Shown here in pieces: positions 17,027 through 25,917 of a stretch of DNA of 64,000 nt (positions within the stretch are counted from its first letter, which is position 1; every line of letters begins with the position of its first letter). The translations under genes were made by a program, and so were the position numbers. The notes below the pieces were generated by a model. It saw only the letters and a program-made list of their open reading frames with translations. It ran no database searches and had not been told where the DNA came from. Source of the DNA: Brevibacterium epidermidis NBRC 14811 (lineage in GTDB: Bacteria > Actinomycetota > Actinomycetes > Actinomycetales > Brevibacteriaceae); contig NZ_BCSJ01000009.1 in NCBI RefSeq assembly GCF_001570805.1, forward strand, positions 100,886 to 164,885, written 5' to 3'.

Positions 17027-18124
17027 ATGAGTTTCGTACAATCATTCGACTCCACGTCCGAACCCCGCCTGGAAGACCTCGGCGGCAAGGGTGCCTCGCT
17101 GGTGACCATGACGCAGGCAGGAATGCCCGTGCCACCCGGATTCGTCGTCACAACCGAATCTTTCGACTCCTTCGTCTCCGAATCCGGCATCGCCGAGGAG
17201 ATCGTCACCGAACTCGGAGCTCTCAATCCCGATGACGTAACTGAGGTCGACGAGATCTCCGCTCGCATCCGCCGTCGGCTCACCGACTCCGAGGTGCCCG
17301 AAGCTGTTCGGAGCGCCACGAAGACCGCTTACGACGAGCTCGTTGCCGCCTGCGGGGGAGAAGTACCCATGGCTGTGCGGTCCTCGGCCACGGCAGAAGA
17401 CCTGCCCGACGCCAGTTTTGCCGGCCAGCAGGACACCTACCTGTGGCTGAGCGGATACGCAGCGGTGACCGAACACATCCGCCGGTGCTGGGCTTCCCTC
17501 TACACGTCCCGAGCCATCATCTACCGGCTGAAGAACAACATTCCCGATGAGGGCCTGTCGATGGCCGTCGTCGTGCAGAAGATGGTGAATGCGAAGACCG
17601 CTGGAGTGGCGATCACGATGAACCCCGCCAACGGCGACCGGTCGAAGATCGCCATCGACGCGTCTTGGGGCGTCGGAGAGACCGTCGTCTCCGGTCTCGT
17701 CACTCCCGACAACATTCTGCTGGACAAGATCACCCTCCAGGTCGTCAACGAACATATCGGAGAGAAGCACATCGAACTCGTCCCCGCCGACGGGGAGCTC
17801 GCCGAACGCGAGGTGCCGGTCGAACGCGCCGAAGTCCGGTGCCTCTCTGATGAGGAGCTCACCGAAGTGGCGACCCTGGCCAAGCGGGCGGAGAAGCACT
17901 ACAAATGCCCGCAGGACATCGAATGGGCACTTGATCGGGACCTGCCGGAGGGTGAGAACCTGCTCCTGCTGCAGTCCCGGCCGGAGACGGTCCATTCCTC
18001 TGCAGAGAAGAAGAGCGAGAAAGAACCCGCGGCCGCGACGAAGCCGGCTGCGCCTGCTGCAGCCTCGACCGGCGGAATCGACCTCGGATCGATCACTGCC
18101 TCCCTGATGAAGAAGAGCGGCTGA
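17027..18124 (+). CDS. creI: CreI-like PEP-synthase N-terminal (ATP-binding) subunit
   Basis: A 365-residue protein equal to the pyruvate-phosphate-dikinase/PEP-synthase ATP-binding domain alone. It starts with the typical LEDLGGKGASLVTMTQAGMP and has AVRSSATAEDLPDASFAGQ near residues 115-133, then TAGVAITMNPANGD and IDASWGVGETVVSG. The swivelling phosphohistidine domain is missing and is supplied by the next gene. In the cresol pathway, CreI with CreH uses ATP to phosphorylate the phenolic hydroxyl, a reaction analogous to phenylphosphate synthase of anaerobic phenol degraders. The start at 17027 follows AAGGAG by six bases, 11 bases after the creJ stop. The C-terminal tail is Ala/Lys-rich and poorly conserved. 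Confidence 0.85.
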   Translation: MSFVQSFDSTSEPRLEDLGGKGASLVTMTQAGMPVPPGFVVTTESFDSFVSESGIAEEIVTELGALNPDDVTEVDEISARIRRRLTDSEVPEAVRSATKTAYDELVAACGGEVPMAVRSSATAEDLPDASFAGQQDTYLWLSGYAAVTEHIRRCWASLYTSRAIIYRLKNNIPDEGLSMAVVVQKMVNAKTAGVAITMNPANGDRSKIAIDASWGVGETVVSGLVTPDNILLDKITLQVVNEHIGEKHIELVPADGELAEREVPVERAEVRCLSDEELTEVATLAKRAEKHYKCPQDIEWALDRDLPEGENLLLLQSRPETVHSSAEKKSEKEPAAATKPAAPAAASTGGIDLGSITASLMKKSG

Positions 18125-18188
18125 ACCCTGCCGCAGCGAACCTCACTTACGACCGAACTCACGAACCACCGATGCAATGGAGCAGACA

Positions 18189-20075
18189 ATGTCAATGAAG
18201 TCGTTTCCCCGTCCCTCCGATCTTCCCGTCCCAGCCGGCGCCGAAGGCTGGGAGAGGATCTACCCCTACTACCTCGTATTCCAGGACAGCCTGAAGGAGA
18301 TAGAGGACGAGAAGTTCTGGTTCTGCGATTCGCAGCACTGGCCGACCGTGTTCAAGCCGTTCGAGACCATCGGCGGAGAGTTCGCCGTCAAGTGCCTCGG
18401 CCAATACAACGCCCGTCACCTGATGATCCCCAATGCCAACGGCATCGACTTCCGCATCCACCAGGGCTACCTCTACATGTCGCCCATCCCCGTGCCCGAA
18501 AACCAGATCGAGGCTCGGCTGCCGGAGTTCCAAGCCCGCATCGGCCACTACTTCGCCAACTGGGAACCGCTCCTGGAACAGTGGAAGACGAAGGTCCGCG
18601 GAACCATCGACGAGATCGAGGCGCTCGACTTCTCGAAGCTTCCCGATATGGTCCCCATGGATGACATCCTCTCCGGCAAGGCCAAGGACGGATCCGAGCG
18701 ACTGCTCGAGAACTTCGACCGACTCATCCAGCTCGCCTACCAGAACTGGCAGTACCACTTCGAATTCCTCAACCTCGGCTACATCGCCTATCTCGACTTC
18801 TTCAACTACTGCAAGGAGATCTTCCCCGACATCCCCGACCAGTCGATCGCAACGATGGTCCAGGGCGTGGACATGGAGCTCTTCCGCCCCGACGACGAAC
18901 TCAAACAGCTGGCAACCACAGCCGTCGAACTCGGCCTGCAGGCTGCATTCGACAACACCGACGACGCCGAGGCGACGCTGCGGGCCATCGCCGCAGCCGA
19001 TGGCGGCACCGCCTGGCTGGCCCAGTGGGAGAAAGCTCAGGACCCTTGGTTCAACTTCACCACCGGCAACGGCTTCTACGCCCACGACGAGTACTGGAAA
19101 GAGAACTTCTCGATCCCGCTCGGCTTCATCGCCGACTACATTCGCCGCCTCGACGAGGGGCAGACCATCATGCGTCCGACCGAAGCACTCATCGAAGAGA
19201 AGGAACGCATCGTCTCCGAGTATCGCGATCTCCTCGATGACGAGCAGGGGGCGACCTTCGAAGCCAAACGACACTTGGCCGCCACCGCCTACCCGTACGT
19301 GGAGAACCACAACTTCTACATCGAGCACTGGACGATGGGAGTGTTCTGGCGCAAGGTCCGCGAACTCGCCGCCACCCTCGTCGAACACGGAGTCTTCGCC
19401 GAAACAGGCGACTTCCTCTACCTCAACCGCAACGAAGTCCGGGACGTCCTCTTCGACCTCGTCACCGCGTGGGGAGTGGGCGCCCCACAGGGTCCGATCG
19501 CCCCGGCCTACTGGCCGCCGATCCTCGAAGAGCGCAAGAAGATCGTCGCAGCACTCAAGACCGCTCGTCCGCAGCCAGCACTGAACACCCCGCCGGAGGC
19601 CATCACCGAACCGTTCACCCGAATGCTGTGGGGAATCACCACCGAACAGGTCCAGTCCTGGCTCGAAGCCGACTCCGACAACGTCACCGGCCTGCGCGGA
19701 ATGGCCGCCTCACCCGGAGTCGTCGAAGGAGTGGCCCGAGTCGTCATGGACGCGTCACAGATCCACGAGATCGAACAGGACGAGATCCTCGTCGCCCCGG
19801 TCACCGCACCCAGCTGGGGACCGATCTTCGGCAAACTCAAGGCCACCGTCACCGACATCGGCGGAATGATGAGCCACGCCGCCATCGTCTGCCGTGAGTA
19901 CGCACTGCCGGCCGTGACAGGCACGGGCAACGCGTCGACGACGATCCGGACGGGTCAGCGACTGCGCGTGGACGGAACCCGCGGCACCGTGGAGATCCTC
20001 GACCTCGAAGACTCCGTCCCCGAAGTCAGCGGTCCCGGCGCCCACAGCCATGCCCACGCCACGGCAGCGAGCTGA
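18189..20075 (+). CDS. creH: CreH-like PEP-synthase C-terminal subunit with phosphohistidine domain
   Basis: A 628-residue partner of CreI. Residues 1 to about 510 form an alpha-helical substrate domain with many aromatic residues. The C-terminal 100 residues are the PEP-utiliser mobile domain with the motif TDIGGMMSHAAIVCREY; the phosphate-carrying histidine is His563. The arrangement matches the non-ATP part of rifampin phosphotransferase and of phenylphosphate synthase. With CreI it would transfer phosphate from ATP to 4-cresol or a related alkylphenol. The start at 18189 was chosen over the ATG at 18177 because GGAG precedes it by six bases. The protein ends in a short His/Ala tail of no known role. 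Confidence 0.85.
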   Translation: MSMKSFPRPSDLPVPAGAEGWERIYPYYLVFQDSLKEIEDEKFWFCDSQHWPTVFKPFETIGGEFAVKCLGQYNARHLMIPNANGIDFRIHQGYLYMSPIPVPENQIEARLPEFQARIGHYFANWEPLLEQWKTKVRGTIDEIEALDFSKLPDMVPMDDILSGKAKDGSERLLENFDRLIQLAYQNWQYHFEFLNLGYIAYLDFFNYCKEIFPDIPDQSIATMVQGVDMELFRPDDELKQLATTAVELGLQAAFDNTDDAEATLRAIAAADGGTAWLAQWEKAQDPWFNFTTGNGFYAHDEYWKENFSIPLGFIADYIRRLDEGQTIMRPTEALIEEKERIVSEYRDLLDDEQGATFEAKRHLAATAYPYVENHNFYIEHWTMGVFWRKVRELAATLVEHGVFAETGDFLYLNRNEVRDVLFDLVTAWGVGAPQGPIAPAYWPPILEERKKIVAALKTARPQPALNTPPEAITEPFTRMLWGITTEQVQSWLEADSDNVTGLRGMAASPGVVEGVARVVMDASQIHEIEQDEILVAPVTAPSWGPIFGKLKATVTDIGGMMSHAAIVCREYALPAVTGTGNASTTIRTGQRLRVDGTRGTVEILDLEDSVPEVSGPGAHSHAHATAAS

Positions 20076-20078
20076 ACG

Positions 20079-20825
20079 ATGGCTGATCCACGCACCGTGC
20101 TCATCACCGGCGCCGCCGGAGGACTGGGACGCGCCTTCGCCGAAGGGTTCGCTGCGGCCGGTGACCGAGTGGTCGTCGCCGACATCAACCTCGCTGGTGC
20201 GGAGGAGACAGCCACGGCCCTGCGCGCCGCCTCGGGGGAGGCCCTGGCCTGCGAAGTCGACGTCACCGACCGTGACTCGACGGTGAAACTCGCCGAGGCG
20301 GCTGCGGACTTCGGCGGCGGCAGCATCGACGTCGTCGTCAACAATGCCGCGATCTACGCCGGGATCACCCGGTCTCCCTTCGAGGACATCGCCGAGGACG
20401 AGTGGGACCTCGTGATGGGTGTCAACCTCAAGGGACCCTGGCAGGTGACACGGGCAGTCAGCCCCCACATGCCGGCAGGAGGACGAGTCGTCAACCTGTC
20501 CTCGGCCACGGTGATGTCCGGGTCCACCCAGTGGGCGCACTATGTCGCGTCCAAAGGTGGGGTCATCGCACTCACCAGGGTGCTGGCGAAGGAACTGGGC
20601 ACCAGGGACATCACGGTCAACGCGATCGCTCCCGGGTTCACGCTCACCGAGGCCAGCTACGAGCTCATGGACGATGCAGCGACCTACGGAGTCGACCGCG
20701 GCGCCATCCGCCGTGCCAGCCAACCCGACGACATCGTCGGCGCCACGATGTTCCTTGCCTCACCCGACGCCGGATACATCACCGGCCAGACACTCGTCGT
20801 CGATGGCGGCCGACAGTTCATCTGA
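20079..20825 (+). CDS. creG: SDR alcohol dehydrogenase, CreG-like
   Basis: A 248-residue classical SDR. It shows the cofactor motif TGAAGGLG at residues 10-17, NNAA in the middle, and the catalytic Tyr155 and Lys159 in YVASK. Gene order suggests it is CreG, which oxidises 4-hydroxybenzyl alcohol to the aldehyde after phosphate removal. The gene starts three bases after the creH stop, so it is co-transcribed. Substrate assignment is by context. Confidence 0.82.
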   Translation: MADPRTVLITGAAGGLGRAFAEGFAAAGDRVVVADINLAGAEETATALRAASGEALACEVDVTDRDSTVKLAEAAADFGGGSIDVVVNNAAIYAGITRSPFEDIAEDEWDLVMGVNLKGPWQVTRAVSPHMPAGGRVVNLSSATVMSGSTQWAHYVASKGGVIALTRVLAKELGTRDITVNAIAPGFTLTEASYELMDDAATYGVDRGAIRRASQPDDIVGATMFLASPDAGYITGQTLVVDGGRQFI

Positions 20826-20890
20826 ATACTGACGCACTCAACGACACAGCAACCACAGACCACCAGCACCACTGTAGGAAAGGGAATGAC

Positions 20891-21211
20891 ATGCCGACCG
20901 TACATTTCACCGATTCCGAAGGCACCACCCGCGACATCGACGCCAAAGTCGGCGACTCCGTGATGGAGACCGCTGTGCGCAACGGAGTGCCAGGCATCGT
21001 CGCCGAATGCGGCGGGTCCCTCTCATGCGCCACCTGTCACGTCTTCGTCGCCGAATCCGACCTCGACGGGCTCGACCCGATGTCGGAGATGGAAGACGAG
21101 ATGCTGTGGGGCACAACCGAGGACCGGGAAGACAACTCCCGCCTGTCCTGCCAGCTCAAGATCACAGATGACACCGACCTGCACGTGACCACTCCGGAAA
21201 CCCAGGTGTGA
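20891..21211 (+). CDS. creF: [2Fe-2S] ferredoxin, adrenodoxin/putidaredoxin type (CreF-like)
   Basis: A 106-residue ferredoxin. The four cluster ligands are Cys40, Cys46, Cys49 and Cys87 in the pattern C-x5-C-x2-C-x37-C typical of P450 redox partners. The family's acidic loop (ESDLDGLDPMSEMEDEML) is present and would dock to the P450. It would carry electrons from the CreE reductase to the CreJ P450. A GGAAAGG site precedes the ATG at 20891; its stop lies two bases before the creE start. Confidence 0.92.
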   Translation: MPTVHFTDSEGTTRDIDAKVGDSVMETAVRNGVPGIVAECGGSLSCATCHVFVAESDLDGLDPMSEMEDEMLWGTTEDREDNSRLSCQLKITDDTDLHVTTPETQV

Positions 21212-21212
21212 C

Positions 21213-22529
21213 ATGACGACGACAACGCAGACGAGACCGGCCGACGCACAGGATCGACCGGCTCGCACACAGACCGGGATGCTCATCATCGGAGCCTCCC
21301 AGGCCGGAGTGCAGCTGGCGATCTCACTGCGGGGGACCGGATTCACCGAATCGATCACCCTCCTCGGCGAGGAGGACCACCGTCCCTACCAGCGCCCGGC
21401 CCTGTCGAAGGAGTTCCTGCAGGGCACGGTCGACAAAGAGAACCTCATCTTCCGCAGCGCCGAATACTGGGACGAGCACGACATCGAACTCGTCAAGAAC
21501 TCGCGCATCGAGAAGATCGCGAAGAACCCGGACGGCTCCGGAGTCGCCATCGCCACCGACGGTGAGGAATACCCCTTCGCCCGATTGGCATTGGCCGTAG
21601 GGGCGCGGGCCAGACCCCTCGAGGTTCCCGGCTCCGATCTGTCAGGAGTGACCTATCTGCGCAGCGCCGATGACGCGCTGTCGCTGAAGGGCAGCCTCGA
21701 CGACTTCACCGACGTCGTCGTCATCGGCGGCGGATTCATCGGTCTCGAAGTCGCTTGCTCCCTGCACGGAATGGGCAAGAACGCCACCGTGCTCGAGCAC
21801 GGCCCCCGACTCATCGGGCGCGCCGTCGGAGAAGAGACCTCCGAGTACTTCTACCAGGCGCACCGGGACCGTGAACTCGACATCATCCTCAACTCCCGGG
21901 TCGAAACACTGATCGACGACGGCAGCGGACGTGTGTCCGGAGTGGCACTGGCAGACGGGACCGTGGTGCCGGCCCAGCTGGTCATCGTCGGTATCGGCGT
22001 CATCCCGAACACCGGACTGGCCGAGCAGATGGGCCTGGAGACCGACAACGGGATCGTCGTCGACCGCTATGCGCTCGCCTCCGATGGCACCACCATCGCC
22101 GTGGGAGACGTGGCGAACATGCCCAACCCGCTGCCGGACGCGCCGGAGGGGGAGCGGATCCGCCTCGAGAGCGTGAATAACGCGATCGAACATGCGAAGG
22201 TCGCCGCCTATTCGGTCTCGGGCCGACGTGAGGAATATGCCGGCATTCCCTGGTTCTGGTCGAACCAGGCTGATATGAAGCTGCAGATCGCCGGACTGTC
22301 GATGGGCTTCGACTCCACCGTGGTTCGTCGCGACGACGAGAAGGGCAAGTTCAGCGTCCTGTACTACCGCGAGGGGCAGATCATCGCAGCCGACTGCGTC
22401 AATGCTCCCCTGGACTTCATGGCCGTGCGCACTGCTCTGGCGAAGAACCAGCAGATACCTGCCGACCAGGCCGGCGATATGAACGTCATGCTCAAGTCCA
22501 TCGCCGTTGACCGAGAGGATTCCCGATGA
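21213..22529 (+). CDS. creE: NAD(P)H:ferredoxin reductase, rhodocoxin/putidaredoxin-reductase type (CreE-like)
   Basis: A 438-residue FAD flavoprotein. The FAD-binding motif is IIGASQAG at residues 25-32; the NAD(P) motif VIGGGFIGLEVA lies near 170; the second FAD motif TTIAVGDVANMPNP lies near 295. This is the usual class I reductase for bacterial P450s and aromatic dioxygenases. It would reduce the ferredoxin encoded directly upstream. The gene overlaps the next one by the four bases ATGA. Confidence 0.9.
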   Translation: MTTTTQTRPADAQDRPARTQTGMLIIGASQAGVQLAISLRGTGFTESITLLGEEDHRPYQRPALSKEFLQGTVDKENLIFRSAEYWDEHDIELVKNSRIEKIAKNPDGSGVAIATDGEEYPFARLALAVGARARPLEVPGSDLSGVTYLRSADDALSLKGSLDDFTDVVVIGGGFIGLEVACSLHGMGKNATVLEHGPRLIGRAVGEETSEYFYQAHRDRELDIILNSRVETLIDDGSGRVSGVALADGTVVPAQLVIVGIGVIPNTGLAEQMGLETDNGIVVDRYALASDGTTIAVGDVANMPNPLPDAPEGERIRLESVNNAIEHAKVAAYSVSGRREEYAGIPWFWSNQADMKLQIAGLSMGFDSTVVRRDDEKGKFSVLYYREGQIIAADCVNAPLDFMAVRTALAKNQQIPADQAGDMNVMLKSIAVDREDSR

Positions 22530-23287
22530 ACACCCGTACCGAGAGCAGCAGCCGCGAGCAGGACTATCCGAGCTGGGCGGCAGCGGAGTCCGGTGACACC
22601 GCCGACGACCCTCGAGCCGTCCGTTTCGCCACCGACTTTCCCGTCCGCCCTATCCCGATGGAAGGGACGGTCGACACACAGCCGATCTGTTCGACTCCGA
22701 GCAGTGGATTCGAGGCGCTGTGGAAGCAGATCGAACCCGAGACGCGCACCCGCGGCAACGACGTGCACCTGCCGATCTCGGCCGCCTATGCCGAGCGACT
22801 CTGCGACGCCTATCCCTCGGCCGACCGTGAGCTCGTGCTCGTGACGATCATCCTCCACGACACCGGCTGGGCACATGTCGACGAATCCCGAATCATCTCA
22901 GAAGGCTTCGGCGGTGACTGGCGCAAAGCCACGATCCGGTTCGAACACGAACGGGAAGGCTGCCTCGTCGCACGCCGGGTCCTGCCGGGCCTCGGCTATT
23001 CCGAGGACTTCGTCGAACGCGTCTGCGAGATCATCGACGGCCACGACACCCGTCCGGTCGCCTTCAGCCTCGAGGACGCCCTGGTCCGTGACGCCGACCG
23101 TCAGTGGCGCTTCGACCGGGCCGGAATCGCCCTGTCCGCGTCGTGGTTCGACATGGACATGGCCACCTACACCGACCGGCTTGAGAGGGAGATCATCCCT
23201 GAACTCATCACCGAAGCAGCAGTGACCATGGCCGAAGCAGACCTGCGCCGTCAGCGGGACCTGCTGCGCACCGAGGTCATCCGATGA
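22526..23287 (+). CDS. creD: HD-domain phosphohydrolase, CreD-like
   Basis: A 253-residue HD-superfamily hydrolase. The metal-binding residues visible are His81, and His111-Asp112 in ILHDTGW, with a further HD pair in IIDGHDTRP near 172. In C. glutamicum, CreD removes the phosphate from the oxidised cresyl phosphate so that 4-hydroxybenzyl alcohol or aldehyde is released. Here the gene is coupled by ATGA overlaps to creE upstream and creC downstream. HD proteins are otherwise often nucleotide phosphohydrolases, so the assignment depends on the cluster. Confidence 0.82.
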   Translation: MNTRTESSSREQDYPSWAAAESGDTADDPRAVRFATDFPVRPIPMEGTVDTQPICSTPSSGFEALWKQIEPETRTRGNDVHLPISAAYAERLCDAYPSADRELVLVTIILHDTGWAHVDESRIISEGFGGDWRKATIRFEHEREGCLVARRVLPGLGYSEDFVERVCEIIDGHDTRPVAFSLEDALVRDADRQWRFDRAGIALSASWFDMDMATYTDRLEREIIPELITEAAVTMAEADLRRQRDLLRTEVIR

Positions 23288-24801
23288 GCACCGTCGACAC
23301 CGTCTCTCCGACACTGACCCGAGCCGGCCTGCGCCGAGACCTGCCGTACAGCCACGTCGATGACCATTTCATCGACGGCGTCTGGACGCCCGCCGCCGAT
23401 TCCGAACGCAACCCGGTCATCGATCCGGCGACGGACGAAGTGTGGGGCTCTGTGCCGGCAGCCACCTCGGCGGAACTCGATCGCGCCGTGACCGCAGCCC
23501 AGGCATCGATGAACGAATGGGCGAGCCTGACCGCGGCCGAGCGGGCGGAATATCTGGTGCGGATCGCCGAGGAGATCGAAGCGCGAAGCGAAGACCTGGC
23601 ACGGACGAACACCCTGGAGAACGGCACCCCGATCTCCGAGACCCGGGGAGCGGCGGCGAATGCGGCTGGAATCTTCCGCCACTTCGCCACCTTGTCTGCG
23701 TGGATCGACGATGAGGACATTCGTGACTTCCCTGCCGCCGTCGACTCCTATTCGGTGGTGCGCAAGGACCCGATCGGAGTCTGCGCACTGATCGCACCGT
23801 GGAACTTCCCGATCAACCTCGTCGTCGTCAAGCTCGCTCCCGCGCTTCTGGCCGGGTGCGCCGTAGTCATCAAACCCGCGTCGGTGACTCCATTGTCCAT
23901 TCGCTTCATCATCGATGCCGTCGCCGCCGCCGGAGTGCCCGCCGGCGTGGTCAACCTGCTCACCGGTCCCGGACGATTCGGCGATGCCCTCGTCCGCCAC
24001 CCGGGAATCAGCAAGGTGGCGTTCACCGGTTCGACCCCGGTGGGCCGGCGCATCGCCGCTGCCTGTGGCGAACTGCTGCGCCCGGTGACGCTGGAGCTCG
24101 GCGGCAAATCCTCGGCGATCGTGCTGCCCGATGCCGATCTGGAGGCGATGGGGCGGGTGCTCGTGCGATCGTGCATGCGCAACACCGGACAGACCTGCTA
24201 TATCTCCACCCGGATCATCGCACCGGCTTCCCGGTACGACGAGGTCGCTGAGGTGGTGGGACGGACGATCGCCGAGGGGCGGCAAGGGGATCCGCTTGCC
24301 GAAGACACAGTGTTCGGGCCTGTGGCATCACGGTCCCAGTACACGACCGTCATGGAATACATCGCCTCCGCTCACGAGGAGGGCGCTCTTCCCGTCACCG
24401 GGGGAGCTGCAGCAGAAGTCGACATCGACGGAAAGGCCGGGATGTTCATCCAACCGACGGTCTTCGCCGAGGTGACCCCGCAGATGCGCATCGCGCGGGA
24501 GGAGATCTTCGGCCCCGTGATCTCGATCCTGCGCTACGACGATTCGCAGGGCTCCGACGAAGCCGTTTCCCTGGCCAACAACACTGAGTTCGGACTCGGC
24601 GGCATCGTCGTCGGCGGCGACGCAGAGGCCGCTCAGGCAGTAGCCGAACAGGTCGATTCAGGATCGGTGGGAGTGAACTTCTTCGGTTCGAATCATTCGG
24701 CACCCTTCGGCGGGCGTCATGACTCCGGCCTCGGCGTCGAATACGGCGTCGAAGGGCTCAGTCAGTACATCACGTACAAATCGATCCACCGGAAGCGGTG
24801 A
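23284..24801 (+). CDS. creC: Aldehyde dehydrogenase, CreC-like
   Basis: A 505-residue NAD(P)-dependent aldehyde dehydrogenase. The general base is Glu271 in LELGGKSS and the nucleophile is Cys305 in GQTCYIS; the cofactor segment APWNFPIN is present near 178. As the last gene of the cluster it would oxidise 4-hydroxybenzaldehyde to 4-hydroxybenzoate, which enters ring cleavage through enzymes not encoded here. It is coupled to creD by an ATGA overlap. Confidence 0.85.
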   Translation: MSTVDTVSPTLTRAGLRRDLPYSHVDDHFIDGVWTPAADSERNPVIDPATDEVWGSVPAATSAELDRAVTAAQASMNEWASLTAAERAEYLVRIAEEIEARSEDLARTNTLENGTPISETRGAAANAAGIFRHFATLSAWIDDEDIRDFPAAVDSYSVVRKDPIGVCALIAPWNFPINLVVVKLAPALLAGCAVVIKPASVTPLSIRFIIDAVAAAGVPAGVVNLLTGPGRFGDALVRHPGISKVAFTGSTPVGRRIAAACGELLRPVTLELGGKSSAIVLPDADLEAMGRVLVRSCMRNTGQTCYISTRIIAPASRYDEVAEVVGRTIAEGRQGDPLAEDTVFGPVASRSQYTTVMEYIASAHEEGALPVTGGAAAEVDIDGKAGMFIQPTVFAEVTPQMRIAREEIFGPVISILRYDDSQGSDEAVSLANNTEFGLGGIVVGGDAEAAQAVAEQVDSGSVGVNFFGSNHSAPFGGRHDSGLGVEYGVEGLSQYITYKSIHRKR

Positions 24802-24812
24802 GACCGAGCACG

Positions 24813-24857
24813 GTGCGACTGTGCCTTGTGCGACCAGACTCGGTGCGACCTAGGCGA
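24813..24857. repeat. Three 15-bp tandem repeats with GTGCGAC core
   Basis: GTGCGAC occurs at 24813, 24828 and 24843, exactly 15 bases apart, in the gap between creC and the lipoprotein gene. The other eight bases of each unit differ. It may be a regulatory direct repeat for the lipoprotein gene that starts 38 bases later, or a chance low-complexity tract. Confidence 0.45.
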
Positions 24858-24894
24858 TGCGGTACCAGCACGCGTCCGCCGATAGGCTGGTGCC

Positions 24895-25404
24895 ATGAGG
24901 TTCGATTCGAAGTCCGCCCCTGCTCTCGCCGGGCTCCTGACCGCCGCACTCATCGCCCTCAGCGGCTGCGGTTCCGATTCCGGCTCAACATCGGAACCCG
25001 AATCGGCACCGACGGCGACACTGGAGGTCGCAGCGCAGGGCTTCGATTCCCTCGAGGAGCTCTCGGATTATGTGGCGCAGTCCTTGGACGGTGTCGAGGT
25101 GAGTCTCGAATCAGAGACGAACCCCGACTTCAACCAGGAGACTGAACCCGAACGCCTCCATGTCGACTTCACCTCAGACGAAAACGAGGCCAAGGACTTG
25201 GAAGCCACAGCATTCATCGTCCAGGCGACCTCACAGGCGGCCTTCGACTATGACATCCTCATGGTCACCGGAGTCGTGTCAGCAGGGGAGTGGTCGTACC
25301 TCTACGACCGGTCGACCGTCGAGGACCTCACTGCTGACCGTCATATCGCCGTCGCTGACATTTGGGACTCGGCCGAGCAGAGCTTCGACACCATCCACCT
25401 CTGA
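24895..25404 (+). CDS. Small secreted lipoprotein of unknown function
   Basis: A 169-residue protein with a lipoprotein signal peptide: a basic start, a hydrophobic core, and a lipobox LSGC with the modified Cys near residue 23. A Ser/Glu/Thr linker follows, then an acidic domain rich in Asp and Glu that I do not recognise. It would be anchored to the outer face of the membrane. It follows the cre-type cluster on the same strand but with a 93-base gap holding the 15-bp repeats, so co-transcription is uncertain. Confidence 0.7.
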   Translation: MRFDSKSAPALAGLLTAALIALSGCGSDSGSTSEPESAPTATLEVAAQGFDSLEELSDYVAQSLDGVEVSLESETNPDFNQETEPERLHVDFTSDENEAKDLEATAFIVQATSQAAFDYDILMVTGVVSAGEWSYLYDRSTVEDLTADRHIAVADIWDSAEQSFDTIHL

Positions 25405-25432
25405 GCCGTTCAGGCGCGTTCGGATTCGTGCT

Positions 25433-25804
25433 TCAACCGATGACGACTTGGGCAATCAGCCGATCGAGTTTACGGACGTCGAGCCCCTTGGCAACCTTGA
25501 TCTTGAGGTGGCCAGCTCGGGTCCAGAGCTCGAGCTCCTCGTTGAAATCGAAGGTCCCACTGTTCTCACTGGACCACATGTTGATCGACGAGTAGGGGAT
25601 CGAATACATTTCGATCTTTTTGCCCCGGATGCCCTGCGCGTCCCTGATGATCAACCGTTTGTTGGTGAACACGGCCGAATCACGGATCGTTTTGAAGGCG
25701 GTTACGGGAGTTTCACCGGGCACCAGAATGTCGCCGAGATCATCGGGGATCGGGCATTCTGACGTAAATGTCCATGCGGCCATGGCCTGTAGCTCTGAGG
25801 TCAT
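25433..25804 (-). CDS. PH-domain protein (bPH family)
   Basis: A 123-residue soluble protein matching the bacterial pleckstrin-homology fold (bPH_1, formerly DUF1696). Typical segments are TKFTNKRLIIRD-like AVFTNKRLIIRDAQG, KKIEMYSIPYSSI and TFDFNEELELWTRAG. Such proteins form oligomeric rings; their role is poorly known and may relate to envelope stress. It is convergent with the lipoprotein gene and stands alone. Confidence 0.75.
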   Translation of the reverse strand: MTSELQAMAAWTFTSECPIPDDLGDILVPGETPVTAFKTIRDSAVFTNKRLIIRDAQGIRGKKIEMYSIPYSSINMWSSENSGTFDFNEELELWTRAGHLKIKVAKGLDVRKLDRLIAQVVIG

Positions 25805-25917
25805 AAAAGGAAACTACAGCTATACTGCACGATTGCGCAAACTGCTACACAATGACCGTATCCAAGCCGGCTCCACCGTCAACATTCGGTGACGGGAGAA
25901 AGAGAACTTCTGCTGCT

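Noticed and set aside
18177..18188. Earlier ATG of creH
   Set aside because: It lacks a ribosome site, while GGAG stands six bases before the ATG at 18189.
18192..19388. 398-codon open frame on the strand opposite creH
   Set aside because: It mirrors the codon bias of creH on the other strand, has no recognisable domain and no ribosome site.
24813..24857. CRISPR-like array
   Set aside because: Repeats of 7 bp with 8-bp intervals are far too short, and no cas genes occur.
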